DNA of 64,000 nucleotides. Source: Atrina japonica (Eukaryota > Mollusca > Bivalvia > Pterioida > Pinnidae). The notes below the pieces were generated by a model. That model worked only from the letters and a program-made list of their open reading frames with translations, was not told the origin of the DNA and did no database searches. The DNA lies in the NCBI GenBank assembly GCA_030159075.1, contig BROG01000403.1, positions 372,001 through 436,000 on the forward strand, given 5' to 3'. Below, piece by piece: positions 11,270 to 22,610 of the stretch. Within the stretch, counting starts at the first letter, position 1. Each line of letters begins with the position of its first letter. A program made the translations under genes and the position numbers.

Positions 11270-11871
11270 TATATTTTTTTCTATATTTATGTGTTTTAGA
11301 GTGCATTTTCTCTTCGTGTACAATTCTGCCCTTGGAGATGACAGATGTTGTTGTTATTATACATTCTCATAATATTACAGCGATATAAAACACATATAGA
11401 ATAGATACAATGTTTATAATCATGTGTACAAATCCATAAGGACAGATGATCACTTGCAAGCTATATCATCATGCAATCAGTATAAGGCCAAAATTAAATA
11501 TACATAGGTGTGTTTGAGGTATCCGGACTGACCTGGTCCATACTAAAAATGCTCCGAACACAAATTTTTTTAAGCAGTTTTGCCTACTCAATTTTTGAAT
11601 AAAAAAATGTGGAATTTTTGTCTGATTCACAGATGAAGCAGTTTGTTTTCAAATAAAATGCTTTTTAATTGATGCTTTTTATTTTTATTTTTGTGAATGT
11701 CTAGACGTTATGATGGAAGAGTAACTTGGAAAAGGTCAAAACAAAATAGAGCAATACTCATACTTTGAATATATATAAACCTATACTGGAACACGAAACC
11801 TTTAAGGCAGTATGACTGGATTGTATTTCAAACCATGTAGATATAATGTAGATACATCAGACATTTAAATT
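11270..11871. other. Non-coding stretch
   Basis: Normal-complexity AT-rich sequence. No exon or element recognised. Confidence 0.4.
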
Positions 11872-11883
11872 CCCAGGATAAAT

Positions 11884-12171
11884 ATGAGCCGGCCTGGCTC
11901 AGTCAGTAGGGTGCTCGACTCTGGATCGTGAGGTCGTGAGTTCGAGTCCCGCTGGCAACAGGTAGGTTTCCTGTATTCTGAATGAGACAGTAAAAACTGG
12001 AGGTCCCGTCTCACAGTAGGTGTCGACATGTTAACGAACCCTCACTGCTCAATGGCCGTAAGTGCCGAGCATAGGCCAAAATTTGAAGCCACTTGGTGAC
12101 GTCTCCATATGAGTAAAATATTCCTGAGTGGGACGTTACACAACAATAAACAAACAAACAAAACAAACAAA
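11884..12171 (+). mobile_element. SINE family A, full length with target-site duplication
   Basis: The tRNA-like head GGCCTGGCTCAGTCAGTAGG (A box) and GAGTTCGAGTCC (B box) is followed by the family body and an AACAATAAACAAACAAAC tail. It is flanked by a perfect 12-bp duplication CCCAGGATAAAT at 11872-11883 and 12172-12183, showing LINE-mediated insertion into that site. Confidence 0.92.
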
Positions 12172-12682
12172 CCCAGGATAAATGTAAAGGTCAAAGTAAA
12201 AAGTGAAGGTTAATTAATGTCATCATGTTCTATCATTTTGTGAAGTTACAAGTTTTTTCACAAGTCAGCTAAATGCAACAGCTACAACAAACTGTTGATG
12301 CAGACAAATAGATGAACAGACAGAGAGACAGACAGACTGACAGTCAATTCATAGATCAGTATCAGCTTTTTAGCAATTGACAAAACATAGTCATGGAGAA
12401 CATAATATAAATAAGTCCTTTGTTACCATGGCTTTAGCTATACAGTGTGGCTCTAAATTTCCTAAACCTTCTGCTGAATCAATGACCTTGCAACCCAAAG
12501 CTGTGTGTATGACTGTGTGTTATATCATCAATAAATCAATAAAAATTAACCAAATATTAATGTCTGAAAAACTAAGTAAACAAACAAAATTGACACAACA
12601 TCACAGAAATTAATATCATTTACATATCATGTCCATTTAAAGGCTCCATTCACAATGTAAATTCTGCTATATTTTTTCCAGT

Positions 12683-13024
12683 TCTGAGCAAACATTTCCC
12701 AATTATGTTCACCAAATGACTCACTTTTGTCAAACATTACCCAATTATGTTTACCAAATGACTCACTTTTGTCAAACATTTCCCAATCATGTTCACCAAA
12801 TGACTCACTTTTGTCAAACATTACCCAATCATGTTCATCAAATGACTCACTTTTGTTAAACATTACCCAATCATGTTCACCAAATGACTCACTTTTGTCA
12901 AACATTACCCAATCATGTTCACCAAATGACTCACTTTTGTCAAACATTACCCAATCATGTTCATCAAATGACTCACTTTTGTTAAACATTACCCAATCAT
13001 GTTCATCAAATGACTCACTTTTGG
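12683..13024 (-). repeat. 42-bp minisatellite, about 8 units, open in several frames
   Basis: Tandem 42-bp units containing AAATGACTCACTTTTGTCAA and CATTACCCAATCATGTTCA. As 42 is divisible by three, no unit adds a stop: on the minus strand it reads as 14-residue repeats (KSESFDEHDWVMFD type), on the plus strand as another repeat. Variation between units changes residues as often as not and both strands are open, so I call it a minisatellite rather than a gene. Confidence 0.85.
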
Positions 13025-13397
13025 TAAACAGACAAAGGAGATATTTACGACTTAATGTATTTCTCAAGTAAAACCTCCATGTCTTCAGATGAAATCTGTG
13101 TAGTCATTTTAATAAAACTGAAATCACAAGTTTTGAATTCTTATTTTTATTAGTAAAATGACCAAACTTACTTTTTATTTTATTGAATTTAACTTTGCAA
13201 CGTAAAATTCCCAATTGCAAGGGCATGTGACTGTGTCCCAAAAAATTAACTCCTGCAACAAAGTATATAATTAAGATAACACACAAAATGAGTTTATATA
13301 ACGTACAAATGGCAGGTACTATGGGTAAGTCAGCATTTCATTAGCAACTCAATACACAGAAAAAAATACATATATAAATATCTGAGCACCATTCTAA

Positions 13398-14179
13398 TAC
13401 AGTGAAACCTATCCTGAAAGACCACCCCATCTGTCACTGCAATGTTGTCTTACAAAAGGTTTTATCAAAATGAATTGTATAACTAAGTGGTTGACATAGT
13501 GTGGTCTCACAAGACAGGTGGTCTTCTATGACAGTGATGTCACAACACAGGTTGTCTTTTATGACAGTGGTGTCACAAGACAAGTGGTCTTCTATGACAG
13601 TGATTTCACAAGACAGTTTTCTATGACAGTAATTTCACAAGATGTGGTCTTTTACAACAGTGATGTCACAAGACAGATGAACTTCTATGACAGTAATGTC
13701 ACAAGACAGGTGGTCTTTTACAACAGATATGTCAAAAGACAGGTGGTCTTTTATGACAGTGATGTTACAAGACAGGTGAACTTCTATGACAGTGATGTCA
13801 CAAGACAGGTGAACTTCTATGACAGTGATGTCACAAGACAGGTGGTCTTCTATGACAGTGATGTCACAAGACAGGTGGTCTTCTATCACAGTGGTGTCAC
13901 TAGGCAGGTGGACTTCTATGATAGTGGTCTCACTAGACAGGGAGTCTTATATGACAGTGATGTCACAAGACAGGTGGTCTTTTTTGACAGTGATGTCACA
14001 AGACAGGTGAACTTCTATGACAGTGATTTCACAAGACAGGTGGTCTTTTATGACAGTGATGTCACAAGACAGGTGAACTATGACAGTGATGTCACAAGAC
14101 AGGTGGTCTTTTATGACAGTGGTGTCACAGAACAGGTGGTGTTTCATGACAGTGGTCTCACAGGGCAGGTTTCACTGTA
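13398..14179 (+). mobile_element. 'GACCAC' TIR element expanded by a 33-bp minisatellite (about 20 units)
   Basis: It begins TACAGTGAAACCTATCCTGA and ends GGGCAGGTTTCACTGTA, inverted ends with TA flanks. The first ~115 bp are collinear with the unexpanded copy at 22611 (ACCCCATCTG block, AAAAGGTTTTATC, AACTAAGTGGTTG). From about 13510 to 14170 it consists of about twenty 33-bp units, GACAGGTGGTCTTCTATGAC plus AGTGATGTCACAA. The unit is the reverse complement, with changes, of the unit amplified about five times at 1876-2152. Long open frames on both strands (11-residue repeats) are artefacts. Confidence 0.88.
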
Positions 14180-15289
14180 AATGCTATTTAGGGACAGATC
14201 CTAGATGACTAAGAGCATTATTTGCAGGGAAGGCATGGTAAATATGTAATCTGTGGCTGTCATTAATTTACAGTTGTGAACATACTTAAACACTGTTTAA
14301 ACTAAGCACCGGAGACAGACAAACAGGCAGAGTAGAGACATTGTTACCAGAATTATCTTTTAATTCAGATACAATATGGCTACCAGTGATCCTCTCAGGT
14401 TGTTAAAAAATTCATTAAAAACTCAATAAGATCACGGATTTACAAACTTGTCTATGTACACAGACCCGATAGTAAAAACTGACAGTTTCCTCTATATATC
14501 AAAATTCTAATGACCGATTGTGACTTTGACATCATGTTTATGACGCAAAATGGCGATAAAGTTGGTATCATTACAGTAAATAATTTAAACATTTACGACA
14601 AGGATTATAAGTATACATATGTACAATCGTCTGTACGTTGATTTTGGCAAACTACAGATAGAAAGTCGGAATTATTCTAGAGAGGATAACACACCTCCAA
14701 AACAAACAATCATAAACCAGCAGAGTTTCCGTCTCGGCCTCGTCCGTGTCTTGTATTTAGATTTTACATCCTGAATGTATATGTATGCAAGTTGTCGTCT
14801 AAAGATATAGAAATAGTTTACTTGTGCATGTACAAAACCTGAGAAAATTGATAACTTGTCTAGTGTCAAAGTGTTACAACACTTAAGTGTACTGTGTACC
14901 TTTAGCGAAGAAAATAATAACCTATAGCCATACTTCTATATATGTGAAATCCATATACATGTAATCTCCATGAGATATAAAATCAGGTTCAAATATTAAA
15001 CACGAAGATAAGACATATTTACTTTTCTTTGTTGATTTTGCCTTTTAAGAAACTGTAGTCAATTATACCTCCTTTAGGATCAAAATCATCAAAATAAGAG
15101 TTGTCAAGTTTTCATCCTACGCGAATACTCAAAGATCAGCTTTTTCACCATCCTCTCCAAATCCGACATATGGCTGCAAATTCTATGAAAAGTATTTCTT
15201 TTTTTTTTTTTTTTTACTTTTATAGAGATTTTGCATTTACTATGTAAAGTAAAGTGCAGTAACTCATTCACATTCAATATACAGTAAAA
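14180..15289. other. Non-coding stretch
   Basis: Unique sequence with no secure exon. A minus-strand frame at 15019-15105 looks protein-like but has no splice acceptor (see rejected items). Confidence 0.4.
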
Positions 15290-15395
15290 CCTGCTTTAGC
15301 GACCACCTGTGTATAAAGACTACCTGGTCACATAGGCCATTTTTGTGTTGTCTCCAATAATACCATTTATGTACATATCAACCTCCCAATAAAGA
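15290..15395 (+). mobile_element. Left part of a CAGT-type TIR element
   Basis: Starts TACAGTAAAACCTGCTTTAG, then GCGACCACCTGTGTATAAAG, combining GACCAC and GTATAAAG motifs of both element families. No right terminus is visible. Confidence 0.55.
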
Positions 15396-16869
15396 CCAGT
15401 TTTCTTGCATTGAGAACTAAACCTAGTACTGAAAACCGTACCTATGGTACTGAGAGCTAAACCCTATAATAAGGAAAAGTGAAGCTAGTACGGGGAAATG
15501 AATATAGCATTCAGAACTGAACCTAGAACTGAGAACTGGACCTAGTAACAAGAAATGAACACGTTACCAGTACAGAGAATTAACTTGTGGTAACTCAAAA
15601 GAAGTTTTATCTAAATGATTATCATATTTTCTGTGTGTCCCCACAACTATGGAAAGTGTTTTTTGTAAATTTTTCGTAAAAATATCGTGTGGTTAAATAT
15701 AAACAGAGTCATAAACTCTTAACGCCATTAATAACATTTCAATATACAATTAATCTTAAATAATCATGAATCCCTAAATTCTATTCATTATCTTTCTTGG
15801 AAATGAAACTAGATGTTTACAAATAATGTTCTTGTGTGCATGTCAAGGGAGGACTCCATTCACGCGCAGGGGCATTTTACCAGTATTTCCAATCCAGTGT
15901 CTATTGAAATTTATGTGTGACTAGATGTATATACCCCGATAAAAACAATAGACAGTTCCAATGAAAATCAACAACAACAATGGCTGCTGCCATTAACTGT
16001 TAATAGAGGTTAGAAAATCATATAGGGTTTAACTAGGATCTCGAATATTGGAGAGTCTCCATCATATTTGAATGCATAATGTTTATGACTATGAACTTCT
16101 TTCAATAAAATAGCAATTTTATTGATAATTTGATGGATTCTTTGATGTAAATTTCAAAAAACCACTTTCTGGGTTTGATGGGACATATGCATACAGTAAT
16201 AGAGTTGTTTTTAATGTGATTTCACCTTGGTATTTCATTCGACTCAGTGTTCTCTAAAGACAGGTCCCATTACATATAGTGTTTTATAAATAATACAAAA
16301 GTATATCTGAACAGCTGACAGTTAATCACCATCATACATCCTGTGTTAATGTACTGAAGATAAGTCAAATACCTTTGACTGCATTTTAAATTTTAATTAA
16401 ATGGATTGATTCTCTTTGATATAAAGACCATTTGCCCATGGACACTACTTCAAAGGATGTTGACCTGGTCGCATCTGTTATAAGTAAATTGAAAAACTTT
16501 GCTTCTTTGGAACTTAAACTGAATATACCCAAGTTACATGTATCATTAGTTCATGGTGATTAAATTTGTTAAAGGGGGATAACTCTTGAATGATAAAAAA
16601 ATAATAATAATAATGTTTTTAAAGAGTTTTGTATACTAGCAAAACTGACTTGTGACATGTAGCTTTATACTACAGTATAGGGGTTTAATACAACAAACTG
16701 TCATTTTCATTGTTTTTTTTTTCTCTCTTCTAACATAACTACATTTTTATTTTTAATTTGCAGATCTGAAGTACATGTAGAATGAAACTAACATCAGATC
16801 CTGCAAAGACAGACCATAATATGTGTATATAATTCCTATTAAAACTTATTTACTGTTTCTTAAATTCAT
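15396..16869. other. Non-coding stretch
   Basis: Unique AT-rich sequence. Near 15410-15560 there are loose repeats of the GAACTGAACCTAGTACTGAG type. No exon supported. Confidence 0.4.
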
Positions 16870-17118
16870 GTGGGCCTCTGTGACCGAATGGTTAGAGCAT
16901 CAGGCTTTGAACCATAAAGTCTCTCACATCCTGTCAGTGTGGGTTCAAGCCCGCTGGAACCTCAGCTGATTTTTGTGAGAAAGTTTATCAGTTTACTTGC
17001 GGAAGGCTTGCGGTCTTTTCCCGGGTACATTGTAACCAGGTTCTCTCCTCCACCAATAAAATCTGGCCACCACCATATCATTGAAAAAGTGTTAAGTGGC
17101 ATAAAACACCATTTAAAA
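16870..17118 (+). mobile_element. SINE family B, near full length
   Basis: The tRNA-like head GTGACCGAATGGTTAGAGCA and B box GGGTTCAAGCCCG is followed by AGCTGATTTTTGTGAGAAAG, CAGTTTACTTGCGGAAGG, CATTGTAACCAGGTTCTC and the 3' end GTTAAGTGGCATAAAACACC. This is one of the best plus-strand copies in the window. Confidence 0.88.
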
Positions 17119-17235
17119 TTCAAAATTCAAATTCTTAAATTCACAGATTTATTGACACCGTGAATATTGTGAATATTAACACCGCAAGTGAATTTCCCCT
17201 ATATACTAGGTCTTACCTACGACTTATAAAAAGGC

Positions 17236-17410
17236 CATGACCAGCAGTAGGGATGAAATTGATGTCCATGCAATGTCAAGGCAGGCATGGTATGTTAGAG
17301 AATCGTCACTGCATATAAAGATCATGACCAGCATCAGAGGTGATACTAAAGTCCTACATGTATGTCCTGAGAGGAGTGGCATGTTAGAGAATCACCACTG
17401 CTTAGCCTAT
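17236..17410 (+). repeat. 87-bp tandem duplication
   Basis: Two copies at an offset of 87 bp share CATGACCAGCA, GCATGGTATGTTAGAGAATC-type and TCACTGC blocks. The open frame 17237-17476 follows from this duplication and resembles no known protein. Confidence 0.6.
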
Positions 17411-17526
17411 GGCACAGGTCAACATTTGTGGGACTTTACCTTTGAATTTTTAGCAGGACACAAAAGATCAAATTAAAAAAAAATGTTTCAGAGTTATGGA
17501 GAAAAACAAAGAATAATGGAATCTTA

Positions 17527-17676
17527 CATGGGTGTGTTAAGTGGATAAGAAAATCTCAATCCAAGTGGTAAGTCAATCTGGTCATCCAATCCAAGGGTCT
17601 CCCATGGATTAGACTTACAGATTCTTGCAACGAGGGTGGAGATTTCCATTGTGACTCAACACACCCATGTTGCATT
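17527..17676. mobile_element. Short TIR element of about 150 bp
   Basis: Starts ACATGGGTGTGTTAAGTGG and ends GACTCAACACACCCATGT, an inverted repeat with a few mismatches that extends inward to an AATCTC/GAGATT pair. Non-coding; a MITE is the simplest reading. No other copy was found in this window. Confidence 0.55.
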
Positions 17677-17679
17677 ATT

Positions 17680-18100
17680 TTTCTTCTTTTATTTTTTGCT
17701 TTAAGAACACAATTATGTCTTACATGTATGTTGCATTCTCATTAGACCAACACAGGCCCTAGAAGCCACAGAAGCTATATGTCATAAATTGTCATGTGAC
17801 GTCATATAGCTTGTCAATACCATAGGGATTGACAAGGAAATCATTCCCCGTTAAAAAGAAGGAAAATTCTATGAACCATTGGAGAAATCTTGATGACACG
17901 GCACAATAGACTGTATGCTAGTTTCTGTAACAATATGATAAGAAACTTCAGAGATTTTCATTTTATAAACTTCACGAGTAAGCTAGTCAATAACTGTACA
18001 TACAAAACACTTACTGTACGTATAAAGCAAAGAATCACTCCTATGAAGTGAATAGATTTGTATTGATTTTTGCATAAAATAAAAAACAGCTGCCTATTTA
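17680..18100. other. Non-coding stretch
   Basis: No exon or element recognised. Confidence 0.4.
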
Positions 18101-18433
18101 TTGCCGATGCAATCAATCGCAATATCAAAATCTTCAGGTGAGTTTATATCTCTCTCGTTTATAGGTAAAATTCTCTTCATACTTCAATTTATAGTATCCA
18201 GTCAGTATCCGTTTTACAATGAATTATTGGACGATGCAGCAGACGAGATTGATATTCGTCTAATTCAGAACATCAAAGTCAGATATTTCGAATTAATTCT
18301 TATGCTTTTTACGGTATTTTACATAAAAAATATTTTAATCGATTTTCCTAATCAAAGAATTTCTACATTATTATTGAGGCAGAAATTGTTTGGAAAAATT
18401 GTTGAAGCTGATCAACAGAAAAATACTCCATGA
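18101..18433 (+). CDS. Unidentified 110-codon open frame, doubtful
   Basis: Single uninterrupted frame from ATG to TGA with mixed composition: an N-terminal hydrophobic stretch, an acidic segment (ELLDDAADEID), then a second hydrophobic stretch (LILMLFTVFYI) that could span a membrane. I do not recognise it. There are no repeats that would explain the openness, but one frame of this length can occur by chance in 64 kb, and no splice sites or promoter support it. Confidence 0.15.
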   Translation: MPMQSIAISKSSGEFISLSFIGKILFILQFIVSSQYPFYNELLDDAADEIDIRLIQNIKVRYFELILMLFTVFYIKNILIDFPNQRISTLLLRQKLFGKIVEADQQKNTP

Positions 18434-18789
18434 ATTGATCATACTCTATAGGATCTGGGAAGCTGTAAAAATATGAACACTGTCATCAAATTTCATGGTA
18501 AACTAACTAACTGACTAACACTCACACTCACACACACTCTCTCTCTCTCTCTCTCTCATAACTTTATGATCATATGTTTTACAGGATTATGCCCCCTTGA
18601 TGCTTCTTATTTTACATTTTGATATTAAAAAAACCAATATCAACAAGCAGAACAAATTAAGCTAACCCAGCATGTAAATCTGAGACAAACTTGAGCAGAA
18701 TTTGATGGAATGTCATAAAACATTATCCAGAACTTAAAACAAAGCTAACCGAGCATGTAAATCTGAAATAATTTTGAGCAGAGTTTGAG
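18434..18789. other. Non-coding stretch with a short CT microsatellite and a local duplication
   Basis: A CA/CT run occupies about 18523-18558. Between 18650 and 18800 a segment with CTAACCCAGCATGTAAATCT and TTTGAGCAGA is duplicated at an offset of about 85 bp. Confidence 0.5.
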
Positions 18790-18801
18790 GAAATGTCACA
18801 A

Positions 18802-19084
18802 CAGCCGGCCTGGCTCAGTCGGTAGCGTGCTCGACACTTGATCGTGAGGTTGTGAGTTCGAGTCCAGCCGGCGGCAGGTTGGTTTCCTATCCTTCAGATG
18901 AGATAGTAAAAATCTAGGTCCCGTGTCGCAGTAGGTGTTGGCACGTTAAAGAACCCTCACTGCTCAATGGCTGTAAGTGCTAAGCATGGGCCAAAATTTG
19001 AAGCCCTTCATCGGCATTTGGTGACGTCTCCATATGAGTGAAAGATTCTTGAGTGGGACGTTGAACAACAATAAACAAACAAAC
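18802..19084 (+). mobile_element. SINE family A, full length with target-site duplication
   Basis: Head GGCCTGGCTCAGTCGGTAGC, B box GAGTTCGAGTCC, full body and AACAATAAACAAACAAAC tail. A perfect 12-bp duplication GAAATGTCACAA flanks it at 18790-18801 and 19085-19096. Confidence 0.93.
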
Positions 19085-19249
19085 GAAATGTCACAAAACA
19101 TAATCCAGTACTTGCTGCACATAATTACACTAAATTCCTTGGTTAACTACCAAATCAGAACCTTTCCCAAAAGAATATGCCCCTTGGTCCTCATTAAAGT
19201 CTACTTTTAATTGAAGTAAGAACATTTGCACATATCTTTTCGTTTCTTT

Positions 19250-19400
19250 GAATGTTGTTTTTCGCCACACTCAACAACTGTTCAGTTACTCTGCACATCA
19301 TGTAAATGTATCTAGTGATGGTGTCAGTTTTTAATGGATGAGGAGAAAACTCGGTTACAATGTACCTAAGAAGAGACCATCGACCTGATGCAACATGTAT
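19250..19400 (-). mobile_element. SINE family B, 3' part
   Basis: Reverse-oriented: GTTTTTCGCCACACTCAACA 3' end, then TCAGTTTTTAATGGATGAGG and CGGTTACAATGTACCTA blocks. Head missing. Confidence 0.7.
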
Positions 19401-19469
19401 CTATCTTTAACTGTATATCTAACTACAAAATTTTTCTCACACAATCCTTAATAACATGCATAACACAAA

Positions 19470-19653
19470 TACAGTGAAACTGGTCTTCAGAGACCACTCT
19501 CATGAAAGACCACCTGCCTTAAGAGACCACATTAAAGAAACCACTCAGTTAGATAATTATCCTTTATAGAAAACCTATTGAGAGACCAAATGTCTTGAGA
19601 GACCACATTCCAGTGGCAGATGGGGGTGGTCTCTCAAGACAGGTTTTACTATA
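19470..19653 (-). mobile_element. 'GACCAC' TIR element, unexpanded complete copy
   Basis: About 184 bp. Left end TACAGTGAAACTGGTCTTCA, right end AGACAGGTTTTACTATA, inverted over about 27 bp, TA-flanked. It contains a single 33-bp module between GACCAC repeats, the AACCACTCAGTTAGATAATT landmark and the CAGTGGCAGATGGGGGTGG block. It serves as the baseline for the expanded copies at 1876 and 13398. Confidence 0.85.
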
Positions 19654-19659
19654 CTTATA

Positions 19660-20047
19660 AGTATTCTTTAACTATTACTTATTAACCCAAAAATAAGAAC
19701 CCATCTGCTAAATATATTTCTTGATTACTTAGGAAGGCAACTGATGCCAAGGAGTATGGTTTTTAGCACAGGTCAAAATTTGTAGCATTTCAGCAACAGT
19801 TGGTGATGTCTTCATGTATAAATGGATAAAAAAACTTGGCATGATATTAAAAACCACTGAAAATCAAAATTCTCAAATCTGATTTGATCACATTTTCAAA
19901 ATTACAAGTAATATATTGCTGATTGACAAGATTCTTCACCATTTTTCTGATAATAAACAAATCTGTACAACATTTTTCCATAAAAAGCTTGCAATCTTTA
20001 GGTTTTCTTTTTAAATTCTAACAAGAGAGGAATATATTACAGCATAC
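19660..20047. other. Non-coding stretch
   Basis: No exon or recognised element apart from SINE-B-like wording (TAGCACAGGTCAAAATTTGT) near 19770. Confidence 0.35.
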
Positions 20048-20109
20048 CTGTTGTTGGTTACCAGCTGCTGTTGCTGCTGCTGTGTTGGACGTAAATCAAG
20101 CTCTAAAAC
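20048..20109 (-). CDS. Candidate internal exon of an unidentified minus-strand gene
   Basis: 62 bp flanked on the minus strand by an acceptor (TTTCACAG, cag at 20110-20112) and a donor (GTATGC, gt at 20046-20047). Only one frame is open: it reads VLELDLRP, then T, a run of six Q and LVTNN, and ends in phase 2. The CAG/CAA run and leucine pattern look coding, but I do not recognise the protein and no adjoining exon matches in phase. It could be a 5' UTR exon of the MYO1 gene or a chance match. Confidence 0.35.
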
Positions 20110-20519
20110 CTGTGAAATGAACACAGTGAAATGAAAGTGCTCAGTAAAACCAACACATACTTAATATATATCCTCTCATGTTTCTCTCTGCTTTTTGGTC
20201 ACACTCCATATGTCATCATCTTCTTACTTATATCAGTAATTGATTGGGATTGAAATCAATATCTTGGTTCTATAGTGTGTTACAAATTGTATATATTACC
20301 TTTGTTAAGGTAACAATGTCATATATACCCCTCGCTGACTTATATCACAGTGATTGGGAGTCAGCTGATAGCAAATCATGCACAGATGGATATTTTGTGT
20401 AAAAGAAATATTAAAATCAGTTGTTGTGATACTCCAGTGATGATGTTTTTGGGGGTTTTTGTTTTGTTTTATCAGTATTTTTAATGCAGTTCTCAACAAT
20501 TTTTCATTTATATCAGTTA
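20110..20519. other. Non-coding stretch
   Basis: No exon or recognised element. Confidence 0.4.
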
Positions 20520-20665
20520 ATGTTTAATGGTGGAGGAGAGAACCCAGTTACAATGTACCTAGGATGAAACCACTAGCCCACAGGACTGCAAGTAAATTGG
20601 CAAACTTCCTCACAAAATCAGCCTAGATTCCACTCAGTCATGAAGGTCCCAGACACCCACCTTAT
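20520..20665 (-). mobile_element. SINE family B, middle part
   Basis: Reverse-oriented: TTAATGGTGGAGGAGAGAAC, CCAGTTACAATGTACCTAGG, GCAAGTAAATTGGCAAACTT and CAAAATCAGCCTAGATTCC. Both ends are degraded. Confidence 0.7.
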
Positions 20666-20788
20666 ACAGAGACAAAAAAAATCTAATAGAACATGTGTAT
20701 ACTGGGAGAAACTAGCTCTAGAGAAGAGATGAACACTTTCACATTCATGTTGGCTTGTCTTCGCCAGTAACACACCTGTACATTAAGT

Positions 20789-20845
20789 TACAGTCATACC
20801 TGTATATAAAGGCAAAGGTAGCCATTATAGACAGGTGGCCTTTAT
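20789..20845 (+). mobile_element. Remnant of a 'GGCCACC' TIR element
   Basis: Left end TACAGTCATACCTGTATATA plus AAGG, then ATTATAGACAGGTGGCCTTT. The right end was not found. Confidence 0.5.
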
Positions 20846-20865
20846 AAAGAAGTTAATTCATTATA

Positions 20866-21361
20866 ACAAGAGTTGTCAGAAGATAACAAAGCTCGCTGAA
20901 ATGGGTGTGAATTTTCAAAATAGATACATTGTATTTCACCCACAGCTGTAAGGTTTTAAGTTCAAAGGACTAGTCAAATTTTAATTCCTTCAGCTCATGT
21001 TAAAAAATTTGAAAAGTAGGTCAAAGTCCAAGGTCAAGGTCATTAAGTCAAAAGTCAAAGTACCAAATGAAAGATCTGGTCATAAAAAATCTATATATAA
21101 AATATCAAAGCCCTGTCCTTCATGGTTTAAAAGATATAGCCAAGGTTAACATTTTTGAAAAGTAGGTCAAAGTCCAAGGTCAAGGTAACAAATGAAAACT
21201 CTCATCATAAGGAATCTATTTGTGAAATATCAGAGCCCTGTCCCTTGTGGTTAAAAAGTTATAGGCCAGGTTAAAGTTTTTGTTTATAGATAACGACAAT
21301 AACAACGATGCTGGGGGTATGGCATCAGCTCTCCGGACTTTTGTCCCAGCGAACTAAAAAA
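20866..21361 (+). repeat. Dispersed 'AAGGTCAAGGTCA' repeat
   Basis: Begins CAAGAGTTGTCAGAAGATAA and ends around CATCAGCTCTCCGGACTTTT and GTCCCAGCGAACTAAAAA. In the middle a ~120-130-bp segment with AGTAGGTCAAAGTCCAAGGT and ATCAAAGCCCTGTCC is tandemly duplicated. I know this style of repeat from mollusc genomes but cannot assign a class. The frame at 21308-21613 starts inside it. Confidence 0.7.
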
Positions 21362-22610
21362 GTAAACAAAATTTTGCTTGAATGGCCTTTTAAGGCAAGT
21401 ACCATTTATGCAGAGATACTCTTTAATACAAGTAGACTGTATATAGGAAAGATGTCAAAAGTGGTGTACATAAGGTATACCAAGGTACCATGTACAGGCC
21501 CTACTGAGAGGTCAGAATACAAACCACTGTACATTGCTTTTATACATGGCAGATTTAATTTCGCTATATTTGCGGTCAAAGAAAATTATGTGAAATTAAA
21601 TACCTGTGAATAAGTTCCATTCAGAAAAAATGCGAAATTTTCTCCCCATGAAATTAAATAACTAAACAGTAAATTTCGACTACCCCATTAATTGAAATAT
21701 TTGGTGTTAATATTATACATGATATGTAAAGTTGCTTAAACATGATGATGGCTAAAAAGCCAGATAAATCAGATAGGTGAATGACTCCCCTCCCCCGTCA
21801 AAATGAAATTCTATATCTTTTGCCTTTCATCAGTCAATGACTTTAAACTGTGTAGTTTATCAAAAAGGGCAACAACAATGACAACAACAACAACAACAAA
21901 ACAAACACTGGTGTTGACATCACACTTGACATTTTTTCAGGTATATATATATTGTGGTAGCTAGTATCTAATAACTGTCAAACTTCTGCTCGTAAAACAA
22001 CACTAAGTAAATACTTACAGAAAACCGTGAACTAAAGCTGTATAATTAGTAGCCGTCACCATTAAGAGTAGATGTCACTTCACACCTATACAGGTGTACA
22101 TTTATGTACATGAATTTTTCAGGTGTAAATATTCTATATAAGTGTAGATGATCAATATCAATGTAATCAAAATGATCAAATAAATATTATATATACAGAC
22201 ACTTAGAGACACACAGTCACACACATGTATCGTACAGCGTTACCCAGTACATCTGTTATTATCATTTTTTTGTCCCGAGGCAACATTTTAAATAAATTAC
22301 ATAGCAGAATCGTTTTGTACATACATTTGTAATACATGTATCATAAGTTGAAACAAAGGTTCATTTAGCTGGATTTACTTTTTACATTTGCTTCAATAGA
22401 CGTCAATATCAGATTTCATGTGAGAAAGTCAATCAGACAGTTCAATCAATTTCAAACTTTTAGATGACACAATAAAATTTGCTTAATAGTTTATTTATCT
22501 ACCTATTGTTTTGTTTATTAGATGTTTTATTTTGTTCTTATTTGCGATGCATCATTTTTAAAAAATGTTTTTCTTTATCAAGTTTTTGTCTATGTGTATA
22601 TACATGTTAG
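21362..22610. other. Non-coding stretch
   Basis: Around 21553-21690 there is a diverged fragment of the 'GAAATTTTC' element family (GTGAAATTAAATACCTGTGA; AACAGTAAATTTCGACTACC). The rest is AT-rich with no exon recognised. Confidence 0.4.

Noticed and set aside
11888..11960. tRNA gene
   Set aside because: The A and B boxes are the head of a SINE with body, tail and target duplication; no complete cloverleaf with an acceptor stem was found. The same applies to the other SINE heads.
13518..14180. 220-codon plus-strand frame with 11-residue repeats
   Set aside because: Explained by the 33-bp minisatellite inside a DNA element; the opposite strand is open as well.
15019..15105. Protein-like minus-strand frame (SYFDDFDPKGGIIDYSF) with a stop
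   Set aside because: A stop codon lies in frame just upstream and no acceptor AG occurs between it and the readable segment. It may be a decayed exon, but it cannot be supported.
21308..21613. 101-codon plus-strand frame
   Set aside because: Begins inside the tail of a dispersed repeat and continues into AT-rich sequence without any recognisable motif.
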